From the NCBI GenBank assembly GCA_020622085.1, contig JAHRYM010000002.1, forward strand, positions 209,281-273,280: 64,000 nt of DNA. The letters are read 5' to 3'. The DNA is from Paracoccaceae bacterium. Its GTDB lineage: Bacteria > Pseudomonadota > Alphaproteobacteria > Rhodobacterales > Rhodobacteraceae. Under the pieces are notes generated by a model. It searched no databases and was not told the DNA's origin. It was given only the letters and a program-made list of their open reading frames with translations. This document shows positions 55,064 to 64,000 of the stretch, in pieces. A program made the translations under genes and the position numbers. Position 1 is the first letter of the stretch; every line of letters begins with the position of its first letter.

Positions 55064-56074
55064 CTAGGCATTCTGAAAGAACTCCTGTTTAGTCTGTAGT
55101 CCGAACGATGTGTAGATTCCCCCGCAATCTTCCATAATCTGATCTTGGAGGTTCGAAAGAAAGAAATTCCGCCATGCGAAAGAGCCGTACTCCGCTTTGG
55201 GAGAAGCTGGATATCGACCGAGAGCTTCCGACTTCACGAGATTAATGCAGCACTGCACACCTTCCGTTACTGAGATTTTTTCTGATCCCTCAACCACTGA
55301 TGAAACACACCCCGAGCTCTCGCGTTCAGAATCGGGAGACTTCCATTTTTTCTTGTTAAATGCGACATCATAGGCTGCTTGCTTGATCCTCTCCAACTCT
55401 GGATACGCATCACCATCGAAACCTGCATTCCCACTTCGATCACTGTGCGAAATAGCGTGCCGAAGCGCAATCCAATCATCGCTCTCCGCCTTGGAAATAT
55501 TCAGCGGTCCGCTTGCAAGGAAGCGATGTAAAGGTTTTCGGAGCTGATTATGAGAAAGCGCAAACGCCGCTTCAAATAGACGTATATATGCGGTAAACGC
55601 TGAAGCAGCTGCGAACGCATTAAGCGCGCCGGAAAGTAATCCTGCAATCTCTGGGCGATCTATGCTGATAAACGAGAACGCTCGTTCCGCATCAACCGGT
55701 CGCAGATTTGCAAAATTTAGGAAATTATGCTGTTCGGCAACGCGAGAGAAATCCGAAAACTCGTGTTTATTCAAGATAATTGCGAAAGAAGTTGATGCTG
55801 GACCCGAAACTCTAACCCGCACGCAAAATAGAGTGCTTAGTATATTCGCAGTGTACTCTATCGAGGCATCAAGGTTTGAAACAGCTTTGATTATCAGGTC
55901 TTCATAACTTTCTGAGCCCGTAACCGCGATTTCAGTTGCCCCCATCAACGAAAGACAGCTTTCATCAACCCATGAGGAGTTTGGGATTTTTGCTTTTACG
56001 AAGTCCTGCAGCCCATGCAAGTGCTCAGTCGCATCCGGGAAGAACTCGACAAGCAGCAGGCGCCATATGATCAT
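55064..56074 (-). CDS. low-GC accessory gene with HEPN-like motif, unknown function
   Basis: A 336-residue protein whose coding DNA is visibly AT-richer (near half GC) than all its neighbours, with atypical codon choice. I do not recognise a family. Near residues 201-212 it has WIALRHAISHSD, an R-x4-H pattern (R205, H210) within predicted helices, as in HEPN-domain RNases of toxin and abortive-infection systems. The ATG overlaps the lepA stop as TGATG (a GTG one codon earlier also fits), so it is probably translated from the lepA transcript. Likely recent horizontal acquisition. Confidence 0.7.
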   Translation of the reverse strand: MIIWRLLLVEFFPDATEHLHGLQDFVKAKIPNSSWVDESCLSLMGATEIAVTGSESYEDLIIKAVSNLDASIEYTANILSTLFCVRVRVSGPASTSFAIILNKHEFSDFSRVAEQHNFLNFANLRPVDAERAFSFISIDRPEIAGLLSGALNAFAAASAFTAYIRLFEAAFALSHNQLRKPLHRFLASGPLNISKAESDDWIALRHAISHSDRSGNAGFDGDAYPELERIKQAAYDVAFNKKKWKSPDSERESSGCVSSVVEGSEKISVTEGVQCCINLVKSEALGRYPASPKAEYGSFAWRNFFLSNLQDQIMEDCGGIYTSFGLQTKQEFFQNA

Positions 56075-57873
56075 CACTCATCCATCTTCAACGCCGAGAT
56101 AAACGCTTCCTGCGGGATCTCCACTTTCCCGAACTGGCGCATCTTCTTCTTGCCGGCCTTCTGCTTGTCCAGAAGCTTCCGTTTGCGCGTCGCGTCGCCG
56201 CCGTAGCATTTCGCGGTCACGTCTTTCCGCATCGCGGACAGCGTTTCGCGGGCGATGACGCGGCCGCCGATGGCGGCCTGGATCGGGATCTTGAACATGT
56301 GGCGCGGGATCAGCTCTTTCAGCTTTTCCACCATCACGCGGCCGCGGGCCTCGGCCCGGTCGCGGTGGACCATGATCGACAGGGCATCGACGGGTTCGTC
56401 ATTGACCAGGATCGACATCTTCACAAGGAAATCTTCGCGGTAGCCCATCATCTGGTAGTCAAAGCTGGCGTAGCCCTTGGTCACCGATTTCAGCCGATCG
56501 TAGAAATCAAACACCACCTCGGCCAGCGGCAGGTCATAGACCACCATCGCGCGGCTGCCGGCATAGGTCAGATCCATCTGGATGCCGCGCCGGTCCTGGC
56601 AGAGCTTCAGCACATCGCCCAGATAGTCGTCGGGAACCATGATCGTGGCCTTGATCCGCGGTTCCTCGATATGGTCGACGTAGGTCAGGTCGGGCATGTC
56701 GGCGGGATTGTGCAGGTCGCGCACCTCGCCATCCTTCATGTGCAGGTGGAAAACGACCGAAGGCGCGGTGGTGATCAGGTCAAGGTCATATTCGCGTTCC
56801 AGCCGGTCGCGGATGACTTCCAGGTGCAGAAGGCCGAGGAAGCCGCAGCGGAAGCCGAAGCCCAGCGCGGCCGAGGTTTCCATCTCGCTGCTGAACGACG
56901 CATCGTTCAGCGCCAGCTTCTCGATCGCGTCGCGCAGCGCCTCGAAATCGGCGGCATCGACGGGGAACAGGCCGCAGAACACCACCGGCTGCGCAGGCTT
57001 GAACCCCGGCAGCGCGGCGGCGCAGGGTTTCTTTTCATGGGTGATGGTATCGCCCACGCGGGTATCGCGCACCTGCTTGATGGATGCGGTGAAGACGCCG
57101 ATTTCACCCGGCCCCAGTTCCGGCCAGTCGACCATCTGCGGGCGCAGCACCGCCAGCTTGTCGATGCCATAGACGGCACCGGTCTGCATCATCTTGATGC
57201 GCTCGCCCTTCTTCACCACGCCGTCCATGACCCGGATCATCACGACAACGCCCAGGTAGGCGTCATACCAGCTGTCGACCAGCATCGCCTTCAGGGGCGC
57301 GTTGCGGTCGCCCTTGGGCGCCGGCAGGCGGCTGACGATGGCCTCCAGCACGTCGGGGATCCCAAGGCCCGACTTGGCCGAGATCAGCACCGCATCGCTT
57401 GCATCCAGCCCGATCACGTCCTCGATCTGGGCCTTCACCTGTTCGGGTTCGGCCGCCGGCAGGTCGATCTTGTTCAGCACGGGGACGATTTCGTGCCCGG
57501 CGTCGATGGCCTGATAGACGTTGGCGAGCGTCTGCGCCTCGACCCCCTGGCTCGCGTCAACAACCAGCAACGAACCTTCGACGGCGCGCATCGAACGGCT
57601 GACCTCATAGCCGAAGTCGACGTGGCCCGGCGTGTCGATCAGGTTCAGCACATAGGACTGGCCGTCCTTGGCCTTGTAGTCGATGCGGACGGTGTTGGCC
57701 TTGATGGTGATGCCGCGCTCTCGCTCGATATCCATGCTGTCCAGAAGCTGGGCCTTCATGTCGCGGTCGGCGACAGTGCCCGTCGACTGGATCAGCCGGT
57801 CGGCCAGCGTGGATTTTCCGTGGTCGATATGCGCCACGATCGAGAAATTGCGGATCTGGGAAAGCTCGGTCAT
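56074..57873 (-). CDS. lepA: elongation factor 4 (LepA)
   Basis: A 599-residue ribosome-binding GTPase: G1 [10 protein letters not shown]3 [10 protein letters not shown]4 NKIDLP, the EF-G-like domains and the LepA-specific C-terminal domain ([20 protein letters not shown]). ATG 57873 gives the usual length. The 3' end is coupled to the low-GC gene. Confidence 0.97.
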   Translation of the reverse strand: MTELSQIRNFSIVAHIDHGKSTLADRLIQSTGTVADRDMKAQLLDSMDIERERGITIKANTVRIDYKAKDGQSYVLNLIDTPGHVDFGYEVSRSMRAVEGSLLVVDASQGVEAQTLANVYQAIDAGHEIVPVLNKIDLPAAEPEQVKAQIEDVIGLDASDAVLISAKSGLGIPDVLEAIVSRLPAPKGDRNAPLKAMLVDSWYDAYLGVVVMIRVMDGVVKKGERIKMMQTGAVYGIDKLAVLRPQMVDWPELGPGEIGVFTASIKQVRDTRVGDTITHEKKPCAAALPGFKPAQPVVFCGLFPVDAADFEALRDAIEKLALNDASFSSEMETSAALGFGFRCGFLGLLHLEVIRDRLEREYDLDLITTAPSVVFHLHMKDGEVRDLHNPADMPDLTYVDHIEEPRIKATIMVPDDYLGDVLKLCQDRRGIQMDLTYAGSRAMVVYDLPLAEVVFDFYDRLKSVTKGYASFDYQMMGYREDFLVKMSILVNDEPVDALSIMVHRDRAEARGRVMVEKLKELIPRHMFKIPIQAAIGGRVIARETLSAMRKDVTAKCYGGDATRKRKLLDKQKAGKKKMRQFGKVEIPQEAFISALKMDE

Positions 57874-57981
57874 GGCGCGGATATGCAGGGGAATCCGGCA
57901 CCGGTCAAGCGGTCCGCGGGGCTTTGGCGGTTGACGTTTTCGCCGCCAGACCCAATCTGTGGGCAAAGCCAGGAGACAAGC

Positions 57982-58176
57982 ATGAAACTGAATGTTCCCG
58001 ACATGACCTGCGGCCATTGCAAGGCGGCGGTTGAAAAGGCGATCATCGATCTGGACAGCGCCGCAGATGTGCGGGTTGACCTGCCCGGCCGCACTGTCGA
58101 GGTGACGACGACCGCGGCCGAAAGCGCGGTTCTGAACGCACTTCTGGCCGAGGGCTATCCCGCAACCCTGGCCTGA
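57982..58176 (+). CDS. heavy-metal-associated domain protein (copper chaperone-like)
   Basis: A 64-residue HMA-domain protein with the metal motif MTCGHC (residues 8-13) and the beta-alpha-beta layout of CopZ. It probably carries Cu(I) in the cytoplasm. AGGAG precedes the ATG. No copper ATPase adjoins it. Confidence 0.88.
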   Translation: MKLNVPDMTCGHCKAAVEKAIIDLDSAADVRVDLPGRTVEVTTTAAESAVLNALLAEGYPATLA

Positions 58177-58280
58177 GCAACTGCCCGGAGGGGCATCTTG
58201 AACCCCGCCGTGGCCTTGGGCATAGTCGCGCCGATCCATGACGCCGGACATACCGGCGCGAACGGCGGATGAGGCGGAAG

Positions 58281-58610
58281 ATGCACAAGACGTTGATGAT
58301 CCTGGCAACCGCAGTCACGGTGACGGCGGGCCTTGCGGCCTGCGGCGGCGGGCGGGGTAGCCATGGCCCGATTGCGCAGGCCTGCATGGCATCGGGCCGC
58401 GATGGCGCCAGCTGGCGGACCTGCGGCTGCGCCCAGCAGGTTGCCAACCGGATGCTCAGCCATTCGGACCAGAAGCGGGCGGTCAAGTTCTTTGGCGATC
58501 CGGAACTGGCGCAAAAGGCGCGGACCGCCAACAGCGACCACGCAAAGGCCTTCTGGCGGCGCTATTCGGCCTTTGGCACCGCAGCGGAACAATCCTGCGC
58601 CGGGGTCTGA
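58281..58610 (+). CDS. small putative lipoprotein
   Basis: A 109-residue exported protein with lipobox LAAC after a short signal peptide, then a Gly-rich linker and a mature region with several cysteines ([24 protein letters not shown]). Function unknown. ATG 58281 preferred (GAGGCGGAAG just upstream). Followed by a terminator. Confidence 0.72.
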   Translation: MHKTLMILATAVTVTAGLAACGGGRGSHGPIAQACMASGRDGASWRTCGCAQQVANRMLSHSDQKRAVKFFGDPELAQKARTANSDHAKAFWRRYSAFGTAAEQSCAGV

Positions 58611-58631
58611 AACGCTCCGACCGCCAGGAAC

Positions 58632-58658
58632 AAAAAAGCCCGCCAGTGGCGGGCTTTT
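58632..58658. terminator. bidirectional Rho-independent terminator
   Basis: GCCCGCC-AGT-GGCGGGC flanked by AAAAAA on the left and TTTT on the right; it serves the lipoprotein gene (plus) and rpmB (minus). Confidence 0.85.
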
Positions 58659-58679
58659 CAATTCATCACTCCCGAAGGA

Positions 58680-58973
58680 TCAGGCCGCCGCAGCGACGGC
58701 CTTCTTCGAGATGTCTTTCTTGATCTTCAGCGCACGATCCGACAGTTCGTCATCCTTGGCTTTCGCAAGGAAAGCGTCCAGACCGCCGCGATGGTCGACC
58801 GAACGCAGCGCCGCCGCCGAGATGCGCAGCTTGAACGACTGCCCCAGCACGTCCGAGATCAGCGTGACATCGTTCAGGTTCGGCAGGAAGCGACGCTTGG
58901 ACTTGTTGTTCGCGTGGCTTACGTTGTGACCCGACATCGGGCCTTTTCCGGTCAGTTCGCAGACGCGCGACAT
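58680..58973 (-). CDS. rpmB: 50S ribosomal protein L28
   Basis: A 97-residue L28: [33 protein letters not shown] is split here only for length; [20 protein letters not shown] and [20 protein letters not shown] are diagnostic. Alphaproteobacterial length. Monocistronic with its terminator at 58632-58658. Confidence 0.96.
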   Translation of the reverse strand: MSRVCELTGKGPMSGHNVSHANNKSKRRFLPNLNDVTLISDVLGQSFKLRISAAALRSVDHRGGLDAFLAKAKDDELSDRALKIKKDISKKAVAAAA

Positions 58974-59110
58974 GGTGTATATCCTTCAGTTTCCGGCAAC
59001 CGGGAAGGCCCCGGACCCATAAGATAACGGGCACCGCTTGAGGCAGCGCCCAGAATGACAGGTCGTCCGGATAGAGCCTTCGGCGACCTTCGTCAAGCGA
59101 TTCATCCGCA

Positions 59111-60088
59111 TTACGCCCTGAGGATCGCCAGCATCCGCCGCGCCGCCGCTGCCGGGGACAGCTCCCCTTTCGCAACGGCACCGCCCAGGTCGACCATCTG
59201 GCGGCGGGCCTCGGCTTCCTCGGTCAGGCGCGACAGAAGGCCCAGGCGCACTTCGTCTTCAAACCAGTGCCGGGCCTGGTCGGCGCGGATGCGCGCGAAA
59301 TGCCCCTGTTCGCGCCGCCAATCGGCCAGCGTCTTCATTTCGGCCCAGGCCCGGTCAAGCCCTGCCTCCTCGACCGCCGACACCGGCAGCGCCTTGGGGA
59401 AATCGGCCGGGTCTTGCGGACGTTTGCGCAAAAGCCGCAGCGCGCCGGAATAATCCGCCACCGTGCGCATCGCCGTCGATTTCAGATCGCCATCGGCCTT
59501 GTTGACCAGGATCAGGTCGGCCATCTCCATGATGCCGCGCTTGACGCCCTGCAATTCGTCCCCGCCCGCCGGCGCCAGCAGCAGGATGAACAGATCCGAC
59601 ATCTCGGCCACCAGCGTTTCCGACTGGCCGACACCCACCGTCTCGATCAGCACCACATCGAATCCCGCCGCCTCGCAAAGCGCCACCACCTCGCGGGTGC
59701 GCCGCGCCACGCCGCCCAGATGCGCCTGGCTGGGTGACGGCCGGATGAAAGCACGCGGCTCGCGGCTCAACCGCTCCATCCGGGTCTTGTCGCCCAGGAT
59801 CGAGCCCCCCGACCGCGCCGAGGACGGGTCCACCGCCAGCACCGCCACCCGCAGCCCCTGCCCTGTCAACAGCATGCCGAAGCTTTCGATGAAGGTGGAT
59901 TTTCCCACCCCCGGCGTGCCCGACAAACCGATCCTCAGCGCCTGCCGGCCAAGCGGCGCCAGCCGCGCCAGAAGATCGGCGGCCTTTTCGCGGTGATCCG
60001 CCCGCCCGCTTTCGACCAGCGTGATCGCCCGCGCAAGTGCCCGGCGATCGCCTGCCGCCACCCGTTGGGCCAGTTCGGTCACATCCAT
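59111..60088 (-). CDS. meaB: methylmalonyl-CoA mutase-associated GTPase MeaB
   Basis: A 325-residue G3E-family GTPase: Walker A GTPGVGKSTF, DPSSARSGGSILGDKTRM, ETVGVGQSE and G4 NKADGD. It protects and reloads adenosylcobalamin in methylmalonyl-CoA mutase. The mutase gene is not in the window. Together with prpE it indicates propionyl-CoA assimilation through succinyl-CoA. Confidence 0.93.
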   Translation of the reverse strand: MDVTELAQRVAAGDRRALARAITLVESGRADHREKAADLLARLAPLGRQALRIGLSGTPGVGKSTFIESFGMLLTGQGLRVAVLAVDPSSARSGGSILGDKTRMERLSREPRAFIRPSPSQAHLGGVARRTREVVALCEAAGFDVVLIETVGVGQSETLVAEMSDLFILLLAPAGGDELQGVKRGIMEMADLILVNKADGDLKSTAMRTVADYSGALRLLRKRPQDPADFPKALPVSAVEEAGLDRAWAEMKTLADWRREQGHFARIRADQARHWFEDEVRLGLLSRLTEEAEARRQMVDLGGAVAKGELSPAAAARRMLAILRA

Positions 60089-60176
60089 GGGGTCCTGATC
60101 CTCCTCCGCTTTTCATCCGACCCATATTCACCAGACCCTATCCGGACAATCCAGCCCAGTCCTGTCCGGCCATCAT

Positions 60177-60197
60177 TTCTTCTTTGTCCAAATACTC
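60177..60197 (+). repeat. dispersed intergenic repeat, copy 4
   Basis: TTCTTCTTTGTCCAAATACTC, directly followed by CCGCCGGAGG. In the divergent gap between meaB and hrpB. Confidence 0.65.
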
Positions 60198-60267
60198 CCG
60201 CCGGAGGCGTCCGACATAGCCGCCCGTCAGGCTGGTCAGGGCCCTCGCACCCCGCTACACCCGCCCC

Positions 60268-62712
60268 ATGTCACACCCGCCGCTGCCGATCACCGAAGCC
60301 CTGCCCCCCTTGCGCACCGCGCTGGCCAGAACCGGCGTCGCGGTGCTGCAGGCCCCGCCCGGCGCGGGCAAGACCACCGGCGTGCCGCTCGCGCTGCTTT
60401 CCGACATCTCCGGCCGCATCGTGATGCTGGAACCGCGCCGCCTTGCCGCCCGCGCCGCCGCCGAACGGATGGCAGAGACGCTTGGCGAACCCGTGGGTCG
60501 CACCGTCGGCTACCGCATCCGGGGCGAAGCGAAATCCGGGCGCGACACCCGGATCGAGGTCGTGACCGAAGGCATTCTCACCCGGATGATCCAGTCCGAC
60601 CCCGCGCTGGATGGGATTGGCTGCGTGATCTTCGACGAATTCCATGAACGCTCGCTGAACGCCGACCTCGGCCTTGCCCTGACGTGGGAAGCGCGGGGCG
60701 CCCTGCGGCCCGACCTGAAAATTCTGGTCATGTCGGCGACATTGGATGCCGAACCCGTCGCGCGGCTTCTGTCCGCCCCCATCGTCACGTCGGAAGGCCG
60801 CGCCTTCCCGGTCGAAACCCGCTGGCTGCCGCGCCCGCTGGCCTCTGGGATCCGAATCGAACCCGCGACCGCCGCGCTGATCCGACAGGCGCTTGAGGAA
60901 ACCGAAGGCGGCGTCCTGGTATTCCTGCCCGGCGAGGCCGAGATCCGCCGGGTGGCCGCCGCGCTCTCGGACCTGCCGCAATCGACACAGGTCCGCCCCC
61001 TTTACGGCGCGATGGAGTTTTCAGCCCAGCGCGCCGCCATCGCCCCTGCCCCGCAGGGCATCCGCAAGATCGTGCTGGCCACCGCCATCGCCGAAACCTC
61101 GCTCACCATCGAGGATATCCGTGTGGTGATCGACGCAGGAAAGGCGCGGCGGGCGCGGGTCGATCCGTCCTCGGGGATGTCACGGCTGGTCACCGAACGC
61201 GTGTCCCGCGCCGAGGCCGACCAGCGCCGGGGCCGCGCGGGCCGTGTCGCACCGGGGGTCTGCTATCGGCTTTGGTCGAAGGGCGAAGAAGGCGTGCTGC
61301 CCGCCTTCCCGCCAGCGGAAATCGAGGTGGCCGATCTGGCCGGGCTGGCCCTTGAACTTGCCCTTTGGGGGGCCGGGGCGGAAAGCCTCGCCTTTCTGAC
61401 CCCACCGCCCGCCCCTGCGCTGGCCGAGGCACGGGCGCTGCTGGCGGGCTTGGGCGCGCTGGACGCCCGGGGGCGGATCACCGGCCACGGGCGGCAGATG
61501 GCGGCGCTGCCGCTCCACCCCCGGCTGGCGCATATGCTTTTGCGCGCTGGCAAGGCGGCGGCGCCTTTGGCCGCCCTTCTGTCCGACCGCGACTTGCTGA
61601 CAGGCGCGCCCGCCGATCTGGCCTTGCGGCTGTCGGCGCTCCGCGATCCGCGCCGCTTCGCGGACGACCATCCCTGGCCGATCCATCGCGGCACGCTGGA
61701 ACGGGTGCGCGAGGAATCGCGGCGGCTGACCCGCCTAGCGCCTGACACGTCGGCAGAGATGTCGGCGGGCGGCGTGGCCTCGCTCGCCTACCCGGACCGG
61801 ATCGGCCTGCGCCGCAAGGGGGATGAGCCGCGCTTTGTCCTGTCGGGCGGCAAGGGCGCTGTCGCGTCCCCTGCCGATCCTTTGGGCGCATCGCGGCTGA
61901 TCGTCGCCACCGATCTGGACGGCGACCCGCGCGAGGCGAAGATCCGTCAGGGCATCGCGCTGCATGAATCCGATCTGCGCGCCCTGCATGGCGACGGGAT
62001 CGCCTGGGTGGATGTGGTCGAATGGTCGCGGCGCGAAGGGCGTGTGGTGGCGCGGCGGCACGAACGGCTGGGCGCGCTGGTTCTGGCGGACCGGCTCTGG
62101 CCCGAGGCCCCGCCCGAGGCGCTGGCCAAGGCCGCGCTGGAAGGGCTGCGCCAGATCGGGCTCAACTGGTCAGAACCTGCCCGACGACTGCGGGCGCGGG
62201 TCGCGCTTTTGCGCCACGAAGGTGCCGACATGCCCGATGTGTCGGATGCCGCGCTGCTGGCCGATGCTGACTGGATCCTGCCCTGGCTTTCGGCCTGCAA
62301 GACCGAGTCCGATCTGCGCGAATTGAACCTGACCGAGGCGCTGAAGGCCCGCCTGGGCTGGGACCGGATGCAAGAGCTTGACCGCCTGGCCCCTGCCGCT
62401 TTCGTCACGCCCCTGGGCCGGGCCGTGCCGATCGACTATGACGGCGACCACCCGTCGGTCGCGCTGCGCCTGCAAGAAGTGTTCGGCGTGACCACCCACC
62501 CGACCGTGGGGCCAAGGCGGCTGCCCCTGCGGATGACGCTGCTTTCACCGGCGCAGCGCCCGGTGCAGGTGACGATGGACCTGCCGGGGTTCTGGCACAG
62601 CTCTTACGCCGATGTCCGCAAGGACATGCGCGGGCAGTATCCCAGACACCCCTGGCCCGAAGATCCGACCGAGGCCGAGCCGACGCTGCGCGCGAAACCG
62701 CGCGGCACCTGA
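60268..62712 (+). CDS. hrpB: ATP-dependent RNA helicase HrpB
   Basis: An 814-residue DExH helicase: motif I APPGAGKTT, Ia EPRRLAARAAA, II DEFHER, III SATLDAEP, VI RRGRAGRVAPG, and the HrpB C-terminal domain (YPDRIGLRRKG, RDPRRFADDHPW region, HPTVGPRRLPLRMTLLSPAQRP). Probably RNA processing; not essential in other bacteria. Confidence 0.93.
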   Translation: MSHPPLPITEALPPLRTALARTGVAVLQAPPGAGKTTGVPLALLSDISGRIVMLEPRRLAARAAAERMAETLGEPVGRTVGYRIRGEAKSGRDTRIEVVTEGILTRMIQSDPALDGIGCVIFDEFHERSLNADLGLALTWEARGALRPDLKILVMSATLDAEPVARLLSAPIVTSEGRAFPVETRWLPRPLASGIRIEPATAALIRQALEETEGGVLVFLPGEAEIRRVAAALSDLPQSTQVRPLYGAMEFSAQRAAIAPAPQGIRKIVLATAIAETSLTIEDIRVVIDAGKARRARVDPSSGMSRLVTERVSRAEADQRRGRAGRVAPGVCYRLWSKGEEGVLPAFPPAEIEVADLAGLALELALWGAGAESLAFLTPPPAPALAEARALLAGLGALDARGRITGHGRQMAALPLHPRLAHMLLRAGKAAAPLAALLSDRDLLTGAPADLALRLSALRDPRRFADDHPWPIHRGTLERVREESRRLTRLAPDTSAEMSAGGVASLAYPDRIGLRRKGDEPRFVLSGGKGAVASPADPLGASRLIVATDLDGDPREAKIRQGIALHESDLRALHGDGIAWVDVVEWSRREGRVVARRHERLGALVLADRLWPEAPPEALAKAALEGLRQIGLNWSEPARRLRARVALLRHEGADMPDVSDAALLADADWILPWLSACKTESDLRELNLTEALKARLGWDRMQELDRLAPAAFVTPLGRAVPIDYDGDHPSVALRLQEVFGVTTHPTVGPRRLPLRMTLLSPAQRPVQVTMDLPGFWHSSYADVRKDMRGQYPRHPWPEDPTEAEPTLRAKPRGT

Positions 62713-62731
62713 TCCTGCCCGATACGGCCCG

Positions 62732-63439
62732 TCAACGCTTGTGGATCACTGCCACCTGATCCCGGCGGGTCTTGTCGTAATTCACCTGATGCAGGAAACA
62801 GCCCGAAATATCGCCGCCCATCGCGGTGAATTCCGCCTGCGTCGCCGGATCGGAATGGTGAAAGCTGCGGGTCTGCGAAAAGCCGCGCAAAAGGTCGGCA
62901 GTGCGGGTGATGCCGGGGCGTTCATAGGCGGCGGGCTGCCAGCGCAGGTCTTCGATGATGTAAAGCCCACCCGGCTTCAGGCGCGGGAACAGTTCAAGGA
63001 CTGCGTTCTGCTGATGGTGGCTCGCGTGGCTTGCGTCGTCGATCACGATGTCGAGGGGCGGCAGGTTGGCCGCAGTCGCGGCCAGCGCGGCGCGGTCGTC
63101 CATGTCGCAGCGGTGGAAGGTGAAGCGGTCCTGCGCGAACCAGCCGAAATCGGACACATCCAGCCCGTGGATGCGCGCCTTCGGGAAATATTCCAGCCAC
63201 ATCCGCACCGAAGGCAGGTCCGTTGTCGCGCGGTCGGCGCTTTGGCCGTGTTCGGGCCCGCCGATCTGCAACCCCATCTCCAGGAAGATGATCGGCTGCT
63301 GCCGCAGCGGATGAAACAGCATGTGATAAAGTTCGGTATAGCGGTGCTTGGCCGCCCCCTTGTCCGAACCGAAGCGCGCGGCCAGGTCGGTCAGGTTGGC
63401 GGGCAACGGCATGCCCGCCTGATTAGCGGTTTTCGTCAC
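62732..63439 (-). CDS. class I SAM-dependent methyltransferase
   Basis: A 235-residue protein of the CmcI/mycinose-type methyltransferase group: FGSDKGAAKHRYTELYH, FLEMGLQIGG (SAM loop), HGLDVSDF, IVIDDASHASHHQQNAVLELFPRL is the metal/substrate region (split in reading), IIEDLRW. GTG start 63439, two bases after the DUF1993 stop. Substrate unknown; such enzymes often act on sugars in surface glycans. Confidence 0.8.
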   Translation of the reverse strand: MTKTANQAGMPLPANLTDLAARFGSDKGAAKHRYTELYHMLFHPLRQQPIIFLEMGLQIGGPEHGQSADRATTDLPSVRMWLEYFPKARIHGLDVSDFGWFAQDRFTFHRCDMDDRAALAATAANLPPLDIVIDDASHASHHQQNAVLELFPRLKPGGLYIIEDLRWQPAAYERPGITRTADLLRGFSQTRSFHHSDPATQAEFTAMGGDISGCFLHQVNYDKTRRDQVAVIHKR

Positions 63440-63441
63440 CC

Positions 63442-63930
63442 TCAGCCGCCCAGGTAATCGGACTTGCCGATCCCGACGCCATTGGCGCGCAGGATCGCAT
63501 AGGCGGTGGTCATGTGGAAATGAAAGTTGGGAATGGCATAGCCGTGCAGATATTGTTCCGCCGGAAAGGTCAGTTCGTGCGGCCCGGCCTTGACTGTGAT
63601 CGTCCGGGCCTCGGCGCCTTCAAAGGCGCTGGGGGGAACCGTGTCCAGATAGGCGATGGTGCGCGTGATGCGGTCCTTCAACTCGACCAGCGTGGTTTCG
63701 GTATCGGCAAAGGCTGGCACATCGGCACCCGAAAGCCGCGCCGCCGCACCCTTGGCGTGGTCGCAGGCGATGGTGATCTGCCGCCAGAAGGGCAGCATGT
63801 CGGCGATCAGCCGCAATTGCGCGATGACCTCGGACTTGATCTTCTTCGCCTCGGCATGGGCCTCGGCCTTGTCGAGGATCCGGGTCAGCGCGGTCAGCGA
63901 ATGGATGAAATAGGGAACGGGGGTCTGCAT
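63442..63930 (-). CDS. DUF1993 domain protein
   Basis: A 162-residue helical protein of the DUF1993 family (DinB-like four-helix bundle): FIHSLTALTRILDKAEAHAE, LIADMLPFWRQI, ACDHAKGAAARLSG and YAIPNFHFHMTTAY. His residues in the bundle may bind a metal. GGAG precedes ATG 63930. Coupled to the methyltransferase downstream; the upstream region runs off the window. Confidence 0.82.
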   Translation of the reverse strand: MQTPVPYFIHSLTALTRILDKAEAHAEAKKIKSEVIAQLRLIADMLPFWRQITIACDHAKGAAARLSGADVPAFADTETTLVELKDRITRTIAYLDTVPPSAFEGAEARTITVKAGPHELTFPAEQYLHGYAIPNFHFHMTTAYAILRANGVGIGKSDYLGG

Positions 63931-64000
63931 GTCGGGCTCCTGTGCGGCGTTCGGCGGCATGAAGCGCCGGAACGGCAGAAGGCGCAAGGGGTCAGTCGGA

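Noticed and set aside
1-64000. CRISPR array, integrase, transposase or prophage genes
   Set aside because: None was found; repeats present are short and dispersed, not regularly spaced.

Overview
The window is a high-GC, gene-dense chromosomal segment of an alphaproteobacterium, most likely a member of the Rhodobacteraceae/Paracoccaceae. This rests on recognisable family content rather than on any search: a beta-hydroxyaspartate-cycle aminotransferase with its IclR regulator, the tandem-MerR/acyl-CoA dehydrogenase/thiolase/cupin/FadB beta-oxidation cluster, a DmdC-like dehydrogenase, PrpE, MeaB, and intergenic repeats of the TTCTTCTTTG-NN-CAAATACTC type. About 55 protein genes and one tRNA-Gly(TCC) can be supported. 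No rRNA, CRISPR array, transposase, integrase or prophage gene was seen.

Layout. 1-2.2 kb: end of a probable bhcABCD operon (bhcA, reading off the left edge) divergent from bhcR, with IclR-like inverted repeats between them. 2.2-9.2 kb: an AqpS-like aquaporin, then a six-gene minus-strand operon for an HAAT-type (Liv/urea-like) ABC importer ending in a hydantoin/allantoin-type racemase, divergent from a FadR-type GntR regulator with a matching operator. 9.2-14.4 kb: DUF3088 protein, a class V aminotransferase divergent from an Lrp regulator, and a two-domain glycosyltransferase. 14.4-14.9 kb: gene-free, structured, ending in a strong terminator. 14.9-20.9 kb: a P1B-4 metal ATPase, an acyl-CoA synthetase and an MsbA-like ABC exporter. 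21-27 kb: tRNA-Gly, a 5'-nucleotidase-like protein, DUF952-pyrD-arsC, and a thioesterase-thioesterase-MATE operon. 27-34.3 kb: beta-oxidation cluster. 34.4-39.3 kb: YgiC/YgiB pair, DMT transporter, a membrane protein and a SPOR protein. 39.4-43.9 kb: nucleoside salvage operon cdd-deoA-deoB-add-upp. 44-50.2 kb: malic enzyme, propionyl-CoA synthetase and a degenerate NtrC-type regulator. 50.2-64 kb: nadK, glyA, small membrane genes, lepA with a low-GC HEPN-like gene coupled to its 3' end, rpmB, meaB, hrpB, a methyltransferase and DUF1993.

Functionally the window leans to carbon scavenging: glyoxylate assimilation (Bhc), fatty-acid oxidation (Fad cluster), propionate/methylmalonate (PrpE, MeaB), C4 to C3/C2 conversion (MaeB), and nucleoside recycling. 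The observations most worth a second look are (i) the adenosine deaminase homologue whose zinc and catalytic residues are replaced while the scaffold and operon position are kept, (ii) the AT-richer HEPN-like gene translationally coupled to lepA, (iii) an NtrC-type protein lacking GAFTGA and with an altered Walker B and receiver, (iv) a nucleotidase-like protein with altered metal ligands, and (v) the dispersed intergenic repeats. Family comparisons are from memory; no database search was run.
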